The notes: a model not told the origin generated them from the sequence alone. A stretch of 64,000 bases of DNA from Microbacterium sp. A20 (GCF_004794515.1 NZ_SSDF01000090.1:124001-188000), one strand, 5' to 3'; positions 33,611-43,067 are shown, counted from the stretch's first letter. Translations and numbers: made by a program.

Positions 33611-34324
33611 GTGGTTAAGTGGTTCTGGCAGCGCGAAGACGCGCCGCGGCGTACCCTCGCCCTGCGCAGTCGAGGGGAACAGGGCGATGCCACGCGCATC
33701 GACTTCGCCGAACTCGCCCCCGAACTCGATCGCTTCCTCGGCCAGGCGGCCTACCTGCAGCTGGGGTATTTCGAGACGCTCACCCGACTCATCCGAGCGA
33801 CGCCGGAGCTGTCCGAGAAGGAGTCGCTGTCGCGCGCGGCGGGTGCTGCACTGACCAAGCACCGCGGCATCGTCGAGGTCATCGCCGAGCGCGGCGGGGA
33901 TCCGACGCAGGTGATGCTGCCGTTCCGCGAGCACCTTGACGCGTTCCGGCGCAAGACCATCGGCGCGCGTCCGCGAGAGACCCTGCTGGCGGTCTACATC
34001 ACGGCCGGCATGCTCGACGACTTCTACCTCGCTCTCGCCTCGAGCTACGGGGAGACCGGCCGTCGGGTCGCGCAGATACTGCGGGAGGATGACGCCGGCC
34101 ATGAGATCGTCGCGATCATCCAGGAGACGATCGAGAGCGACGAGGAGTGGCGTTCGCTGCTGTCGATGTGGGCTCGCCGACTGGTCGGAGACACGATCCT
34201 CGTCTGCCGTTCCGCCCTGCGGCCCGAGCTGCTCGACGTCGATGACGCGCGCATCGAGCCGGTGTACACCGAGCTGATGGGCGCGCACGCGCGACGCATG
34301 GATGCGATGGGCCTCGCGTCGTAG
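33611..34324 (+). CDS. Ferritin-like-fold protein (MiaE-2-like)
   Basis: 237-aa all-helical protein of the actinobacterial family annotated as ferritin-like or MiaE-like. Candidate di-iron motifs are LGQAAYLQLGYFETLTR (Glu in helix 1) and LREDDAGHEIVAIIQE (Asp-Asp-x-x-His). A possible iron-binding oxidase or hydroxylase, but substrate and activity are not known. GTG 33611 follows a good GGAGGA ribosome-binding site. From memory the mycobacterial homologue is also next to rhlE. Confidence 0.8.
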   Translation: MVKWFWQREDAPRRTLALRSRGEQGDATRIDFAELAPELDRFLGQAAYLQLGYFETLTRLIRATPELSEKESLSRAAGAALTKHRGIVEVIAERGGDPTQVMLPFREHLDAFRRKTIGARPRETLLAVYITAGMLDDFYLALASSYGETGRRVAQILREDDAGHEIVAIIQETIESDEEWRSLLSMWARRLVGDTILVCRSALRPELLDVDDARIEPVYTELMGAHARRMDAMGLAS

Positions 34325-34346
34325 ACGCCGACGCGCATCCTCGCGA

Positions 34347-34634
34347 TCAGATGCCCAGTGCCGCCTTGGCGGCGGTGTCGGAGCGCTTGCGCATCCCCGT
34401 GATCGCGAACGTCGCGAGAGCGGCGATCGCGGCGGCGCCGAGGACGCTCGCGAGCCACAGCCAGATGCTGTCCTCGCCGACGCCCAGCCACTGCAGGCCC
34501 GTGTAGAGGATCGCCGACACGGCGGTCGCGATGGCAGGTGCGAGGGCGACCCCGCGCAGCTCGCGGTCGGCGATCAGGAAGTGCACCGCGATTCCCAGCG
34601 CGCACGCCCCGACGAGTGCGAGGAGGATGTACAT
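34347..34634 (-). CDS. Small three-helix hypothetical membrane protein
   Basis: 95-aa protein, not recognised. Helices lie near residues 2-20, 30-48 and 58-80, with an acidic loop (WLGVGEDSIWLWL) between the second and third, and a basic end (GMRKRSDTAAKAALGI). It starts 7 bp downstream of the DUF3107 stop on the same strand, so it is probably co-transcribed. Confidence 0.7.
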   Translation of the reverse strand: MYILLALVGACALGIAVHFLIADRELRGVALAPAIATAVSAILYTGLQWLGVGEDSIWLWLASVLGAAAIAALATFAITGMRKRSDTAAKAALGI

Positions 34635-34641
34635 CGTCGGA

Positions 34642-34866
34642 TTAGGCGACGAAGCCGACGCGGCGCGATTCCTCGGAGCCCAGCTCGATGTAGGCGAGGT
34701 TCGCGGTCGGGACGATGTAGGAGTTGCCCTTCACATCGGCGAAGCTCACGTGCGTCGCGTTCTGCTCCAGCGCCGTGGCGACCTGGGTGCGGACCTCGTC
34801 CGCGCTCGCGCCGGTGTCGAAGCTCAGTTCACGGCCGGTGTTGATGATGCCGATGCGGATTTCCAC
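34642..34866 (-). CDS. DUF3107 small conserved protein
   Basis: 74-aa protein of a family confined to actinobacteria (IRIGIINTGRELSFDTGASADEV, NATHVSFADVKGNSYIVP). Its function is unknown; the compact alpha/beta sequence suggests a soluble domain. GTG 34866 is supported by AAGGAG (complement of 34872-34877) with 5 nt spacing. It lies near rhlE and the ferritin-like gene, an order I recall from mycobacteria. Confidence 0.92.
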   Translation of the reverse strand: MEIRIGIINTGRELSFDTGASADEVRTQVATALEQNATHVSFADVKGNSYIVPTANLAYIELGSEESRRVGFVA

Positions 34867-34992
34867 GCGTGCTCCTTGAAGTTCGGGGACTGGCCCAACT
34901 CTACCCCGCGCGCCTCGCACCGGATCGGCCGACGGCTGCCGTTTCGCCCTGAGCGCACAGCGGGGACGCACGCCGATGTCCGCGCGTCCGGA

Positions 34993-34998
34993 TAGCGT
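34993..34998 (+). promoter_or_regulatory. -10 hexamer TAGCGT for the adnAB-like operon
   Basis: TANNNT 7 nt before ATG 35006; no Shine-Dalgarno. Confidence 0.5.
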
Positions 34999-35005
34999 GG
35001 ATGAC

Positions 35006-38000
35006 ATGACATCGGATGCTGCGCAGCGAGCTGTGATCGCCGCGGAGCCGTCGGCATCCGGCGTCATCATCGGAGCACCGGGAACGGGGAAGACCCGTAC
35101 CCTCGTCGACCGCGTCGTGCATCTGCTGGACGCGCAGGGGCTGCGACCGGAAGAGGTGCTCGCGCTCACTCCGAGTCGCCAGGCGGCTACGGCGCTGCGA
35201 GATCGGATCGGCGTGCGCATCGGTCAGGCCACACCCGGGCCCCTGGCGCGATCCCTCGGGTCCTTCGCCTTCCAGCTCGTGCGCGGCGCGATGGTGCGAC
35301 AGGGGGCGGAGCCGCCCGCGCTGCTCACCGGTGCGGATCAGGACCGCATCATCGCGGAACTGCTCGCCGGCGACGCGGAAGACGGGCGTATTCCGTGGCC
35401 GGACGCTCTCAGCGCTTCCGTTCGCGCCTCGAAGGGATTCCGTTCCGAGCTCCGAGCCTTCCTGGCGGAGTGCACCGAGATCGGCGTCCACCCCGACGAG
35501 CTCCGCGCGTCGGGCAACGATGTGTGGGCCGCGACGGCGGAGTTCCTCGTCGAGTATCGAACGGTGCTCGATGCACTGCGATCCGCACACCGGGACGCCG
35601 CTGATCTCCTGAGTGAGGCGAGCACGATCCTGCAGGGGGCGGACGCGGCGACGCTCGGCCCGCTGGCGCCCCTGCGGGTGGTGCTGATCGACGATGCGCA
35701 AGAGCTCACACGCGGCGGTATCGCGATGGTCCAGGGCCTGCGTGAGCGAGGCATCGCCGTCCTGGCCTTCGGGGACCCCGACATCTCGTCCGGCTCCTTC
35801 CGCGGGGCGAGCCCGGAACTGTTCGCCCAGCTCGCAGGCGCGCTCGGGGAGGTGCATGTGCTCGACGGTGCACATCGCCAGCAGCCGGCGCTCACCGCTC
35901 TCACCAGGACGGTCACGCAGGCGATCGGCGTCTCCGGGCGGGTGGAGCACCGGCGTGCTCCCGTGCCGGTGGCGTCGGAGGAGATCGAGGCCCGGGTCTC
36001 GACATTCGTCGCTCCCTCGCCGTACGAGGAGCTCGATCGCATCGCGGGCGTGATGCGGGAATGGCATCTCTCGGAGGGGATCCGCTGGGATCGGATGGCT
36101 GTCGTCGCACACGACACACGACAGGTGACCACGCTGGAGACCGAGCTCGCGGCCCGCGAGATCCCCACGCGGGCCGCCGGAGTGCAGCGCCCGCTCGGCA
36201 GCGAGGGCATCGTGCGCGACATCGTCGGCATCGTGCGCCTGGCACTGACCCCGACGGAGGAACGCACATCCGACGCGCTCGAAGAGGCCATGCGCACCCC
36301 GTTCGGAGGGATGGACGCGATCGGACTGCGCCGCCTCCGTGCCCGGCTCCGGCACATCGAGCTCGAGCAGGGCGGCGCGACGCCCGCACGAGAGCTGCTG
36401 CGACAGGCCATGGCCAACCCTGCGCACCTGACCCTCATCGACGCTCCGGAGTCGCGTACGGCCGAGCGCTTCGCCGAGACGATCGAAGCCACAGCCAGAG
36501 CGGCCGCCGAAGGTGAGACGATCCACGATCTGCTGTGGCGGGTGTGGGATCAGGCCCGCGCCGTGGACGGACGCCGGCTGCAGGTCGCCTGGCGCGAGAT
36601 CTCGCAGCTGCCGACCGGTGCCGAGACGGCCCGCGCACTCGATGCTCTCGTCGCCCTCTTCGACGCCGCGAAGAGGTTCGTCGAGCGCACCCCCAACGAG
36701 AAACCGCATACTTTCGTGCGCGACATCCTCGACAGCGAGGTCCCCGAGGACTCGCTTTCGACTCCTGATCGCCCGGGCAAGGTCACGCTCCTGACTCCAG
36801 CCACCGCGCTCGGCACGGAGTTCGACGCGGTCGTGGTCGCGGGGGTGCAGGACGGCATCTGGCCGAACGTTCGTCTGCGCGGCGGACTGCTGCAGACCTG
36901 GCGGCTGGCAGATGCGATCCACGCGTCACGCACCAGCATCAGCACCGAGCCTCCGGGCGTGCTGGATCGGCGGCGCGCGGCGCTGCACGACGAGCTCCGG
37001 CTGTTCGTCCGGGCGGTTTCGCGTGCGCGTGATCGCCTGCTGATCACGGCGGTCGACGACGACGATCTCACGCCGAGTCCCTTCTTCGGGTTCCTGCCCG
37101 CCCCGGAACCGCCCGAACGGCACGCGTCCGCCGAGCATCCCCTCACCCTGCGCGGGCTGGTCGCCCGGCATCGTCGCGCCCTCACCGCCGCGCATGCGGA
37201 GCCGATCAGACGTGAGGCCGCCGGGCAGCTCGCCGTGCTGGCCGGGGAGGGTGTTCCCGGCGCGGATCCAGCCGAGTGGTACGGCGTGACCCCGACCTCG
37301 ACCGATGCGCCGCTGCGAGATCTCGCGGTCACCGGCGCACGGGTCTCGCCATCGAAGATGGAGTCCTATGAGGAGTGCGGTCTGAACTGGGTCGTCTCCG
37401 CGCTCGGCGGCGACACGGTGATGCCGCCGACCGCCGGCATCGGCACGATCGTGCACGAGGCGATGGAGCGTGTTCCCGACGGCGACCTGGAGCGCATGCG
37501 CGCGATCGTCGCCGAGCACTGGCCGGAACTGGACTTCGAGACCGAGTGGATCGGCCGCAAGGAGCGGCGGCGGGCCGACGTGCTGGTGGATCGCCTGCAC
37601 ACCTATCTCGGCGACGTGCGCCGCGAGGGCGGTCGGGTGATCGGCAGCGAGATGGAGTTCCGCTTCGCCGTCGACGTGGCCCCCGACGCGGGAGTCGCGA
37701 CCGTGCCGACGGTACATCCGGTCGGGGAAGACCGGGCGAACAAGGCGGTCATCCACGGGTACATCGACCGGGTCGAGGCGTATCCGCCCGAGGCCGGCGA
37801 GCACTCCCATGCTCGGGGACGCGGTTGGGAGCGGATGGCGGGCGGAACGGAAGGGCCCGTGGTCGTCGTCGACCTGAAGACCGGAAAGAACGATCCGGAA
37901 TCCGACTCCGGCGTCGCCGAGCACGCGCAGCTGGCCGCCTATCAGGTCGCCGTCCAGGAGGGCCTCGTCGAGGGTGCCCCGCCGACGTCGCTGGCGGGGG

Positions 38001-38227
38001 CGCGGCTGGTGATCGTCTCGAAGACGCTCGCGAAGAGCGACTATCGCATCGCGCATCAGCACACGCTGAGCGACGAGTCGCGCTCCGCCTTCCTCCGGCG
38101 GGTGTCGGATGCGGCGCGCGGCATGTCGGCATCGAGCTTCACCGCGCAGGTGGAGTCGCACTGCGCGGACACGCAGCGCCGCGTGCATCCGTGTCGCATC
38201 CACACGGTGCCGGCGGTGAGCTCGTGA
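35006..38227 (+). CDS. adnA: AdnA-like UvrD-family helicase/RecB-type nuclease
   Basis: Large subunit-like protein of 1073 aa in a motor-nuclease pair that resects DNA double-strand breaks. N-terminal Walker A is GAPGTGKT (residues 23-30). The Walker B position reads LIDDAQEL, not the usual DExQ, hinting at weak or altered ATPase use. The C-terminal nuclease has VVVVDLKTG with Asp956 and Lys958. Cysteines 791, 1053 and 1063 lie where related nucleases bind [4Fe-4S], but a fourth is not apparent. ATG 35006 is probably leaderless. The stop overlaps the next gene (GTGA). Named by order and architecture; assignment to AdnA rather than another AddAB-like type is fairly sure. Confidence 0.83.
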   Translation: MTSDAAQRAVIAAEPSASGVIIGAPGTGKTRTLVDRVVHLLDAQGLRPEEVLALTPSRQAATALRDRIGVRIGQATPGPLARSLGSFAFQLVRGAMVRQGAEPPALLTGADQDRIIAELLAGDAEDGRIPWPDALSASVRASKGFRSELRAFLAECTEIGVHPDELRASGNDVWAATAEFLVEYRTVLDALRSAHRDAADLLSEASTILQGADAATLGPLAPLRVVLIDDAQELTRGGIAMVQGLRERGIAVLAFGDPDISSGSFRGASPELFAQLAGALGEVHVLDGAHRQQPALTALTRTVTQAIGVSGRVEHRRAPVPVASEEIEARVSTFVAPSPYEELDRIAGVMREWHLSEGIRWDRMAVVAHDTRQVTTLETELAAREIPTRAAGVQRPLGSEGIVRDIVGIVRLALTPTEERTSDALEEAMRTPFGGMDAIGLRRLRARLRHIELEQGGATPARELLRQAMANPAHLTLIDAPESRTAERFAETIEATARAAAEGETIHDLLWRVWDQARAVDGRRLQVAWREISQLPTGAETARALDALVALFDAAKRFVERTPNEKPHTFVRDILDSEVPEDSLSTPDRPGKVTLLTPATALGTEFDAVVVAGVQDGIWPNVRLRGGLLQTWRLADAIHASRTSISTEPPGVLDRRRAALHDELRLFVRAVSRARDRLLITAVDDDDLTPSPFFGFLPAPEPPERHASAEHPLTLRGLVARHRRALTAAHAEPIRREAAGQLAVLAGEGVPGADPAEWYGVTPTSTDAPLRDLAVTGARVSPSKMESYEECGLNWVVSALGGDTVMPPTAGIGTIVHEAMERVPDGDLERMRAIVAEHWPELDFETEWIGRKERRRADVLVDRLHTYLGDVRREGGRVIGSEMEFRFAVDVAPDAGVATVPTVHPVGEDRANKAVIHGYIDRVEAYPPEAGEHSHARGRGWERMAGGTEGPVVVVDLKTGKNDPESDSGVAEHAQLAAYQVAVQEGLVEGAPPTSLAGARLVIVSKTLAKSDYRIAHQHTLSDESRSAFLRRVSDAARGMSASSFTAQVESHCADTQRRVHPCRIHTVPAVSS

Positions 38228-41200
38228 CGGGGTGGAGCGGCGGCGAGGGTATCTCCGCCACCGACATCGCCGCCGCCCTCGGCCAGCCGTCGCCCACAGC
38301 CGCCCAGCAGCGGGTGATCGAGGCCCCACCGGAGCCGGCCCTGGTCGTGGCCGGCGCCGGCAGCGGCAAGACCGAGACGATGTCGGGGCGTGTGGTGTGG
38401 CTGGTCGCGAACGGACACGTGCGCAGAGATGAGATCCTCGGCCTGACGTTCACGCGGAAGGCGGCGGGCGAGCTCGCAGAGCGGATCGGTCATCGGCTCG
38501 CGGTCATCGACGAGTACGGTCGCCGTGGTCTCCTGCCGCATCTGCCCGAGATCGTGCGGACCGGCGCGCTGCGCCGTGTCGACGAGGCGGCGCAGGGCCG
38601 CCAGCGCGAGCTCGTGCGCACCCACGTCCTCGACGAGCTGGCCGCGCGCGTCGGCACCGGGTGGGATCCGGCGACGCCGCGATCGGCGGAAGACCTCATG
38701 GTCCGGCCGCGCGTCTCGACGTACAACGCGTTCGCCGACGGCATCGTCCGCGAACACGCGGCGCGGATCGGGCGGGATCCCGACGTCGCGATGCTCAGTC
38801 AGGCAGCCTCCTGGATGCTCGCGCGGGAAGTCGTGCTCCGCAGCGATCTGCCGGAGCTCGAGAACATCGACTACGCGCTCGGAACGATCATCGACGCTGT
38901 GCAGCGGCTTGCGGGGGACGCCCTCGACCATCGTGTCGACCTCGATTCGGCCGAACGGATCGCGCGGGAGCAGGCGCTCGCCTTCGAGCCGTATCGCAGC
39001 AACGCCGATGTGGAGAAGGCGGCGGTCAACCTGCTCAGTCTGCCGACGCTCGCGCGCCTGGTGCGCGACTACATCGACGCGAAGGAACGCCGTGGCGTGC
39101 TGGACTTCGCCGATCAGGTCAGCGGGGCCTACGACATCGTCGAGTCCGCGCCCGATGTCCGCGCGGAGCTCCGTGAGCAGCACCGAGTCGTGCTCCTCGA
39201 CGAGTATCAGGACACCTCGGTGATCCAGACGCGGTTCCTCGCCGAGCTCTTCCGTGATTCCGCAGTGATGGCGGTCGGCGACCCTCATCAGTCCATCTAC
39301 GGCTGGCGGGGCGCGAGCGCCGACAACCTGTACGCCTTCGCGGAGACGTTCTCGGGCACGGGAACAGCGACGACCTACAGCCTCATGACGAGCTGGCGGA
39401 ACGATCGGGGCATCCTCGGCATCGCGAACCGTGTGCTCGAACCGTTGCAGCGGCCCGGGCTCGACGTGCCGCCTCTCGAACCTCGCCCCGGAGCGGGCGA
39501 AGGCACGGTCGCCGTGCGATTCCCGTTCACGGTCGACGAGGAGGCCGCAGCCGTCGCGGACTGGTTCGCCGACCGGCGGGCGGAGCACGATGCCGGTGCG
39601 GCCGGTGCGGCCGGTGCGGCCGGTGCGGGACAGGCGCAGACGCCCCACACCGGAGCGATCCTCTTCCGCTCCAAGCGGCATATGCAGACGTTCGCGGCTG
39701 CGCTCGCCGGACGAGGCATCCCGCACCGCATCCTCGGCCTCGGCGGACTCCTGGCGACACCGGAAGTGGTAGACGTCGTCTCGACCCTTCGCGTCGTGCA
39801 CGACCCCACGGCCGGGTCCGCGCTGATCCGCCTGCTCACCGGTCCCCGGTTCGGCGTCGGTGTCGCCGACATGGCTGCCCTCTACGATCTCGGCCGCACC
39901 CTGTCGGAGCGCGACACCGCGATGGCGCCGCTGCCGGAGGAGGTGCGTGCACGGCTGCGCTCTTCCCGCGGCGCGGACGAGGCGGTGTCGATCATCGACG
40001 CGGTCGACGTGGTGCGAGCAGTGCGCGACGACTACCGGCTGCTCGAATCGATCACCCCTGACGGCCGTGCGCGGGTCAGAGCAGCGGGGGAGATGCTGGA
40101 ACGGCTCCGACGCGCCTCGTCCCAGCCGATCCCCGAGCTGATCCGGCTCATCGAGCTCGAACTCCGCCTGGACATCGAGCTCGCCGCGAACGAGACGAGA
40201 GGTCCCGCGCGCATCGCGGCCACGCAGCTGCGCGCCTTCGCCGACGAAGTTCGTGCGTTCCTCGCCGCCGACGAGCGGGGGAGCATCGGCAGCCTGCTCG
40301 CCTGGCTCGACAAGGCCGAGAGCACGGATGAGCTGATGCCGCGCCCGGAGCCGCCCGAGGCCGGTGTCGTCCAGCTGCTGACCATCCATGGATCGAAGGG
40401 TTTGGAGTGGGATGCGGTCGCGGTGGTCCGACTGGTGGCCGATGAGCTCCCGAGCAGGGTCTCCGACACGTCCGGGTGGTTCGGGTTCGGCGTCGTGCCG
40501 TTCGCGCTGCGCGGGGATCGGGACGCGTTGCCGCGCTTCGAGTGGGACCCCGTCGAGGCCATGGGGGGCGAGGCCGATCCCGTGAAGCGGCAGAAGCTCG
40601 CGCAGGCGTCGCTCTCGGGCGGGGCGACGAAGGCGAATCCACACGGGGGCGCACTCAAGCGGTTCAAAGACGCCTACCGCGCCTACCAGCAGCAGGAGGA
40701 GCGACGCCTGGCCTACGTCGCGGTCACCCGTGCGCGGACGGATCTGCTCCTCAGCGGTGCGCACTGGGCCGGGCAGAAGGCTCCGCGCACACCGAGCCCC
40801 TTCCTCGTCGAGGCGATCGAGGTGCGCGGCCTCGAGCCGATCGAACCAGTCGACCCGGACGACAACCCGTACGACGGCCCCGGTTCCACCCTTCGATGGC
40901 CCCTCGATCCGCTGGGAGCCCGGAGGCACGTCGTCACCGCGGCAGCCGCCGCCGTCGAGGATGCGATCCGTGCCGGGACGTCCCAGCCGACCATCGAGCT
41001 CGAACGACTCCTGGCCGAGCGCGCCGCCCGCCAGCGCGGGACGGATGTCGAGGCCCCGACCCGTGTGCCCGCTTCGCGGTTCAAGGACTACGTCACCGAT
41101 TTCTCGGGAACGCTGTCGTCGATCGTGCGCCCCATGCCGGAGCGACCCTATCGGCAGACGCGCCTCGGCACCCTGTTCCACGCCTGGGTGGAGCAGCGGT

Positions 41201-41736
41201 CCGAACTCGTCGGAGTCGGTAGCCGGGTCGACGAGGCACTCTGGGAGATCGACGAGGACGAGATCGCGTCAGATCTCGTGCGAGAAGGATCGGGTGCTGC
41301 CGCTGACGCCGCCGACCTCGACGCCCTGCAGAAGACGTTCGAGCGCAGCGAATGGGGCGGGTTGAAGCCGATCGCCGTGGAGATCGAGATCGACTTCGCG
41401 CTCGGGGCCGGCCTGCCCGGGGCGGACGAGCGCGGAGGGGCTCACATTGTGATCTGCAAGCTCGACGCGGTGTACCGGCGCGCCGACCGCGGCGACCGCA
41501 TCGAGATCGTGGACTGGAAGACCGGCCGGGCGCCGCGCACAGCGCAGGAGCGCGACGAGCGGATGCTGCAGCTCGCGCTCTACCGCCTGGCCTATCACCG
41601 GCGCTTCGAAGTGCCGCTCGACGAGATCGACGTGGCGTTGTACTACGTGGCCGACGATCTGATCATCCGCGGCGACCGCGTCTATTCGGAGGAAGAACTC
41701 TTCCATCGCTGGAGTGCTGCTCGCGCGGCGCGCTGA
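38224..41736 (+). CDS. adnB: AdnB-like UvrD-family helicase/RecB-type nuclease
   Basis: Partner of the preceding protein (1170 aa) and probably the lead motor. Helicase motifs are intact: GAGSGKT (44-50), LGLTFTRKAAGEL, VVLLDEYQDTS, VGDPHQSIYGWRGA, LLTIHGSKGLEWD and YVAVTRARTDLLL. The RecB-like nuclease has IEIVDWKTG (Asp1097, Lys1099) and LQLALYRLAY. Near residue 460 a short linker is built from a 9-bp tandem repeat. GTG 38224 is fixed by the 4-bp overlap with adnA. The last 55 bp overlap the convergent pseudokinase gene. Confidence 0.87.
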   Translation: MTGWSGGEGISATDIAAALGQPSPTAAQQRVIEAPPEPALVVAGAGSGKTETMSGRVVWLVANGHVRRDEILGLTFTRKAAGELAERIGHRLAVIDEYGRRGLLPHLPEIVRTGALRRVDEAAQGRQRELVRTHVLDELAARVGTGWDPATPRSAEDLMVRPRVSTYNAFADGIVREHAARIGRDPDVAMLSQAASWMLAREVVLRSDLPELENIDYALGTIIDAVQRLAGDALDHRVDLDSAERIAREQALAFEPYRSNADVEKAAVNLLSLPTLARLVRDYIDAKERRGVLDFADQVSGAYDIVESAPDVRAELREQHRVVLLDEYQDTSVIQTRFLAELFRDSAVMAVGDPHQSIYGWRGASADNLYAFAETFSGTGTATTYSLMTSWRNDRGILGIANRVLEPLQRPGLDVPPLEPRPGAGEGTVAVRFPFTVDEEAAAVADWFADRRAEHDAGAAGAAGAAGAGQAQTPHTGAILFRSKRHMQTFAAALAGRGIPHRILGLGGLLATPEVVDVVSTLRVVHDPTAGSALIRLLTGPRFGVGVADMAALYDLGRTLSERDTAMAPLPEEVRARLRSSRGADEAVSIIDAVDVVRAVRDDYRLLESITPDGRARVRAAGEMLERLRRASSQPIPELIRLIELELRLDIELAANETRGPARIAATQLRAFADEVRAFLAADERGSIGSLLAWLDKAESTDELMPRPEPPEAGVVQLLTIHGSKGLEWDAVAVVRLVADELPSRVSDTSGWFGFGVVPFALRGDRDALPRFEWDPVEAMGGEADPVKRQKLAQASLSGGATKANPHGGALKRFKDAYRAYQQQEERRLAYVAVTRARTDLLLSGAHWAGQKAPRTPSPFLVEAIEVRGLEPIEPVDPDDNPYDGPGSTLRWPLDPLGARRHVVTAAAAAVEDAIRAGTSQPTIELERLLAERAARQRGTDVEAPTRVPASRFKDYVTDFSGTLSSIVRPMPERPYRQTRLGTLFHAWVEQRSELVGVGSRVDEALWEIDEDEIASDLVREGSGAAADAADLDALQKTFERSEWGGLKPIAVEIEIDFALGAGLPGADERGGAHIVICKLDAVYRRADRGDRIEIVDWKTGRAPRTAQERDERMLQLALYRLAYHRRFEVPLDEIDVALYYVADDLIIRGDRVYSEEELFHRWSAARAAR
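39595..39629. repeat. 9-bp tandem repeat inside adnB
   Basis: GGTGCGGCC occurs three times plus a partial fourth copy, coding for repeated Gly-Ala-Ala. In-frame copy-number change would only alter linker length. Confidence 0.85.
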
Positions 41737-43055
41737 GCCTCGTCGGAATCGTCCCCGTCGTCGTCGTCGGCGTGCGCGCGCGGGGCGAGCGGATGCGAAT
41801 CCTCGCGCGCTCCGGCGGCTCCGCTGGTGCCGGCGAACAGGCTCGCGACACCGGAGAGGTCTTCGGTCTCGATGTTCAGCATCTGGGCCCGGTGCGCGCT
41901 CTCGTTGGTCCGACGGTCGGTTCCGGCTCCCGTTCCGGGCAGGGGGTCGTGGGGCGCGGTCTCGCTCTGCGCGGGGTCCGACTCATCCGGGGTGGTCGCC
42001 CACAGCTCTTCCGGGTTGTACGCGTCGGTGTGCATCGACGTGTCGATCTCGGCGGCGGCGTCCTGGGGAACCCGGTCGAGCGCGTCGAGGGCGGAGTCGA
42101 CAGCGTCCCCGCGGGCATCGACGATGTTCAGGTCGTCGTCGCGGATGCCTTCGGCGAGTGCATCGAGCAGGGCGGCCGCATCGTCGACGATGTCCGGTCG
42201 GTGCATCGAATCGCCGTGGACCAGCCACCGGGAGAACTCGAGCTCGGCCAGCAGGCGTGCTCGTACTTCCAGGCCGCCGTCCGGGGCGCGGTCGACCGCG
42301 CGTGCGTACGACGCGTGCACATCGCCGGCGGCATCCGGGGCTGCCGAAAGCCACGAGAGGTCGAGAGCCGGATCGCCGACCGAGAGTCCGTGCCATCCGA
42401 CGAGTCCGACCACTTCGGGGCCGCGCTCGGGGTCGTCCTCGAACAGGAACGAGGTCGCCTGGACGCCGCCCAGGATGACGGTGGATTCGAAACGCCACAG
42501 CTCGTCGTCGGCGACGGCATCGCGCCAGCGGACCGTGAGCCGGGCCGGCACGCGACCGGTGGCGGCAGCGGTGTCGATCAGGCGTTCCAACTCCGCACGG
42601 CTCTCCTCGGCGCTGCGAGTGGCGAGCCCGGCGCCGCGGACGACCGAGGTCGGAAGGCCGTGCACGGCGGCGATCGACGCCCCCATCGATTCCGCGGCGC
42701 CACGCCCGGCCGGCACCAGGGCGGCCTCGATCTGGAATCCGGGAAGGAGCTCGGTGACAAGGGCGCGTGCGTCGCCGAGACGCGTCTCCCCGATGTAGGC
42801 GGGTGCGCGGAACGGAAGCATCGCCCGTGCGCCGTCGGTCAGTGCGCGCAGTGCGAGCGCCTCGGCAGCGAGCTCACGCGCGGTCTCGTCGTCGTCTGCG
42901 ACGCGGATCGCGAGCTCGCGACCGTCGGCGAGCGAGGCCACCGCCGAGTCGAACCGCGCGTCGCCATCCGCGCTCAAGCTGCGGGCGCCCGTGACCTCCG
43001 CCCCGGGCAGAGCAGCGGTCACTGCCGCGGCTAGAGTGAAAGGAGAGCGTCCCAT
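41682..43055 (-). CDS. APH-fold phosphotransferase homologue, probably a pseudokinase
   Basis: 457-aa protein with an aminoglycoside-phosphotransferase-like fold over residues 1-320: the lobe with LPFRAPAYIGET and LVTELLPGFQIE, and the terminal motif SVGDPALDLSWL. The catalytic loop normally reading HGDLxxxN is here ILGGVQATS (residues 194-202), and the metal-binding Asp before the GDP motif is Gly220 (LVGWHGLSVGDP). Phosphotransfer therefore seems unlikely. The last 130 residues are acidic and disordered, ending in DDDDGDDSDEAQ and a basic helix. ATG 43055 has TACCCT 6 nt upstream. It sits between adnB and nudC and overlaps adnB's end by 55 bp. Confidence 0.82.
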   Translation of the reverse strand: MGRSPFTLAAAVTAALPGAEVTGARSLSADGDARFDSAVASLADGRELAIRVADDDETARELAAEALALRALTDGARAMLPFRAPAYIGETRLGDARALVTELLPGFQIEAALVPAGRGAAESMGASIAAVHGLPTSVVRGAGLATRSAEESRAELERLIDTAAATGRVPARLTVRWRDAVADDELWRFESTVILGGVQATSFLFEDDPERGPEVVGLVGWHGLSVGDPALDLSWLSAAPDAAGDVHASYARAVDRAPDGGLEVRARLLAELEFSRWLVHGDSMHRPDIVDDAAALLDALAEGIRDDDLNIVDARGDAVDSALDALDRVPQDAAAEIDTSMHTDAYNPEELWATTPDESDPAQSETAPHDPLPGTGAGTDRRTNESAHRAQMLNIETEDLSGVASLFAGTSGAAGAREDSHPLAPRAHADDDDGDDSDEAQRAARAALQRWKSSSSE

Positions 43056-43061
43056 GCCCCC

Positions 43062-43067
43062 AGGGTA
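43062..43067 (-). promoter_or_regulatory. -10 hexamer TACCCT for the pseudokinase gene
   Basis: TANNNT 6 nt before ATG 43055 on the minus strand. Confidence 0.5.

Noticed and set aside
41682..43055. Macrolide or aminoglycoside phosphotransferase resistance gene
   Set aside because: The fold is similar, but the catalytic His-Gly-Asp and the metal-binding Asp are replaced and the location is a conserved core locus, so resistance is not supported.
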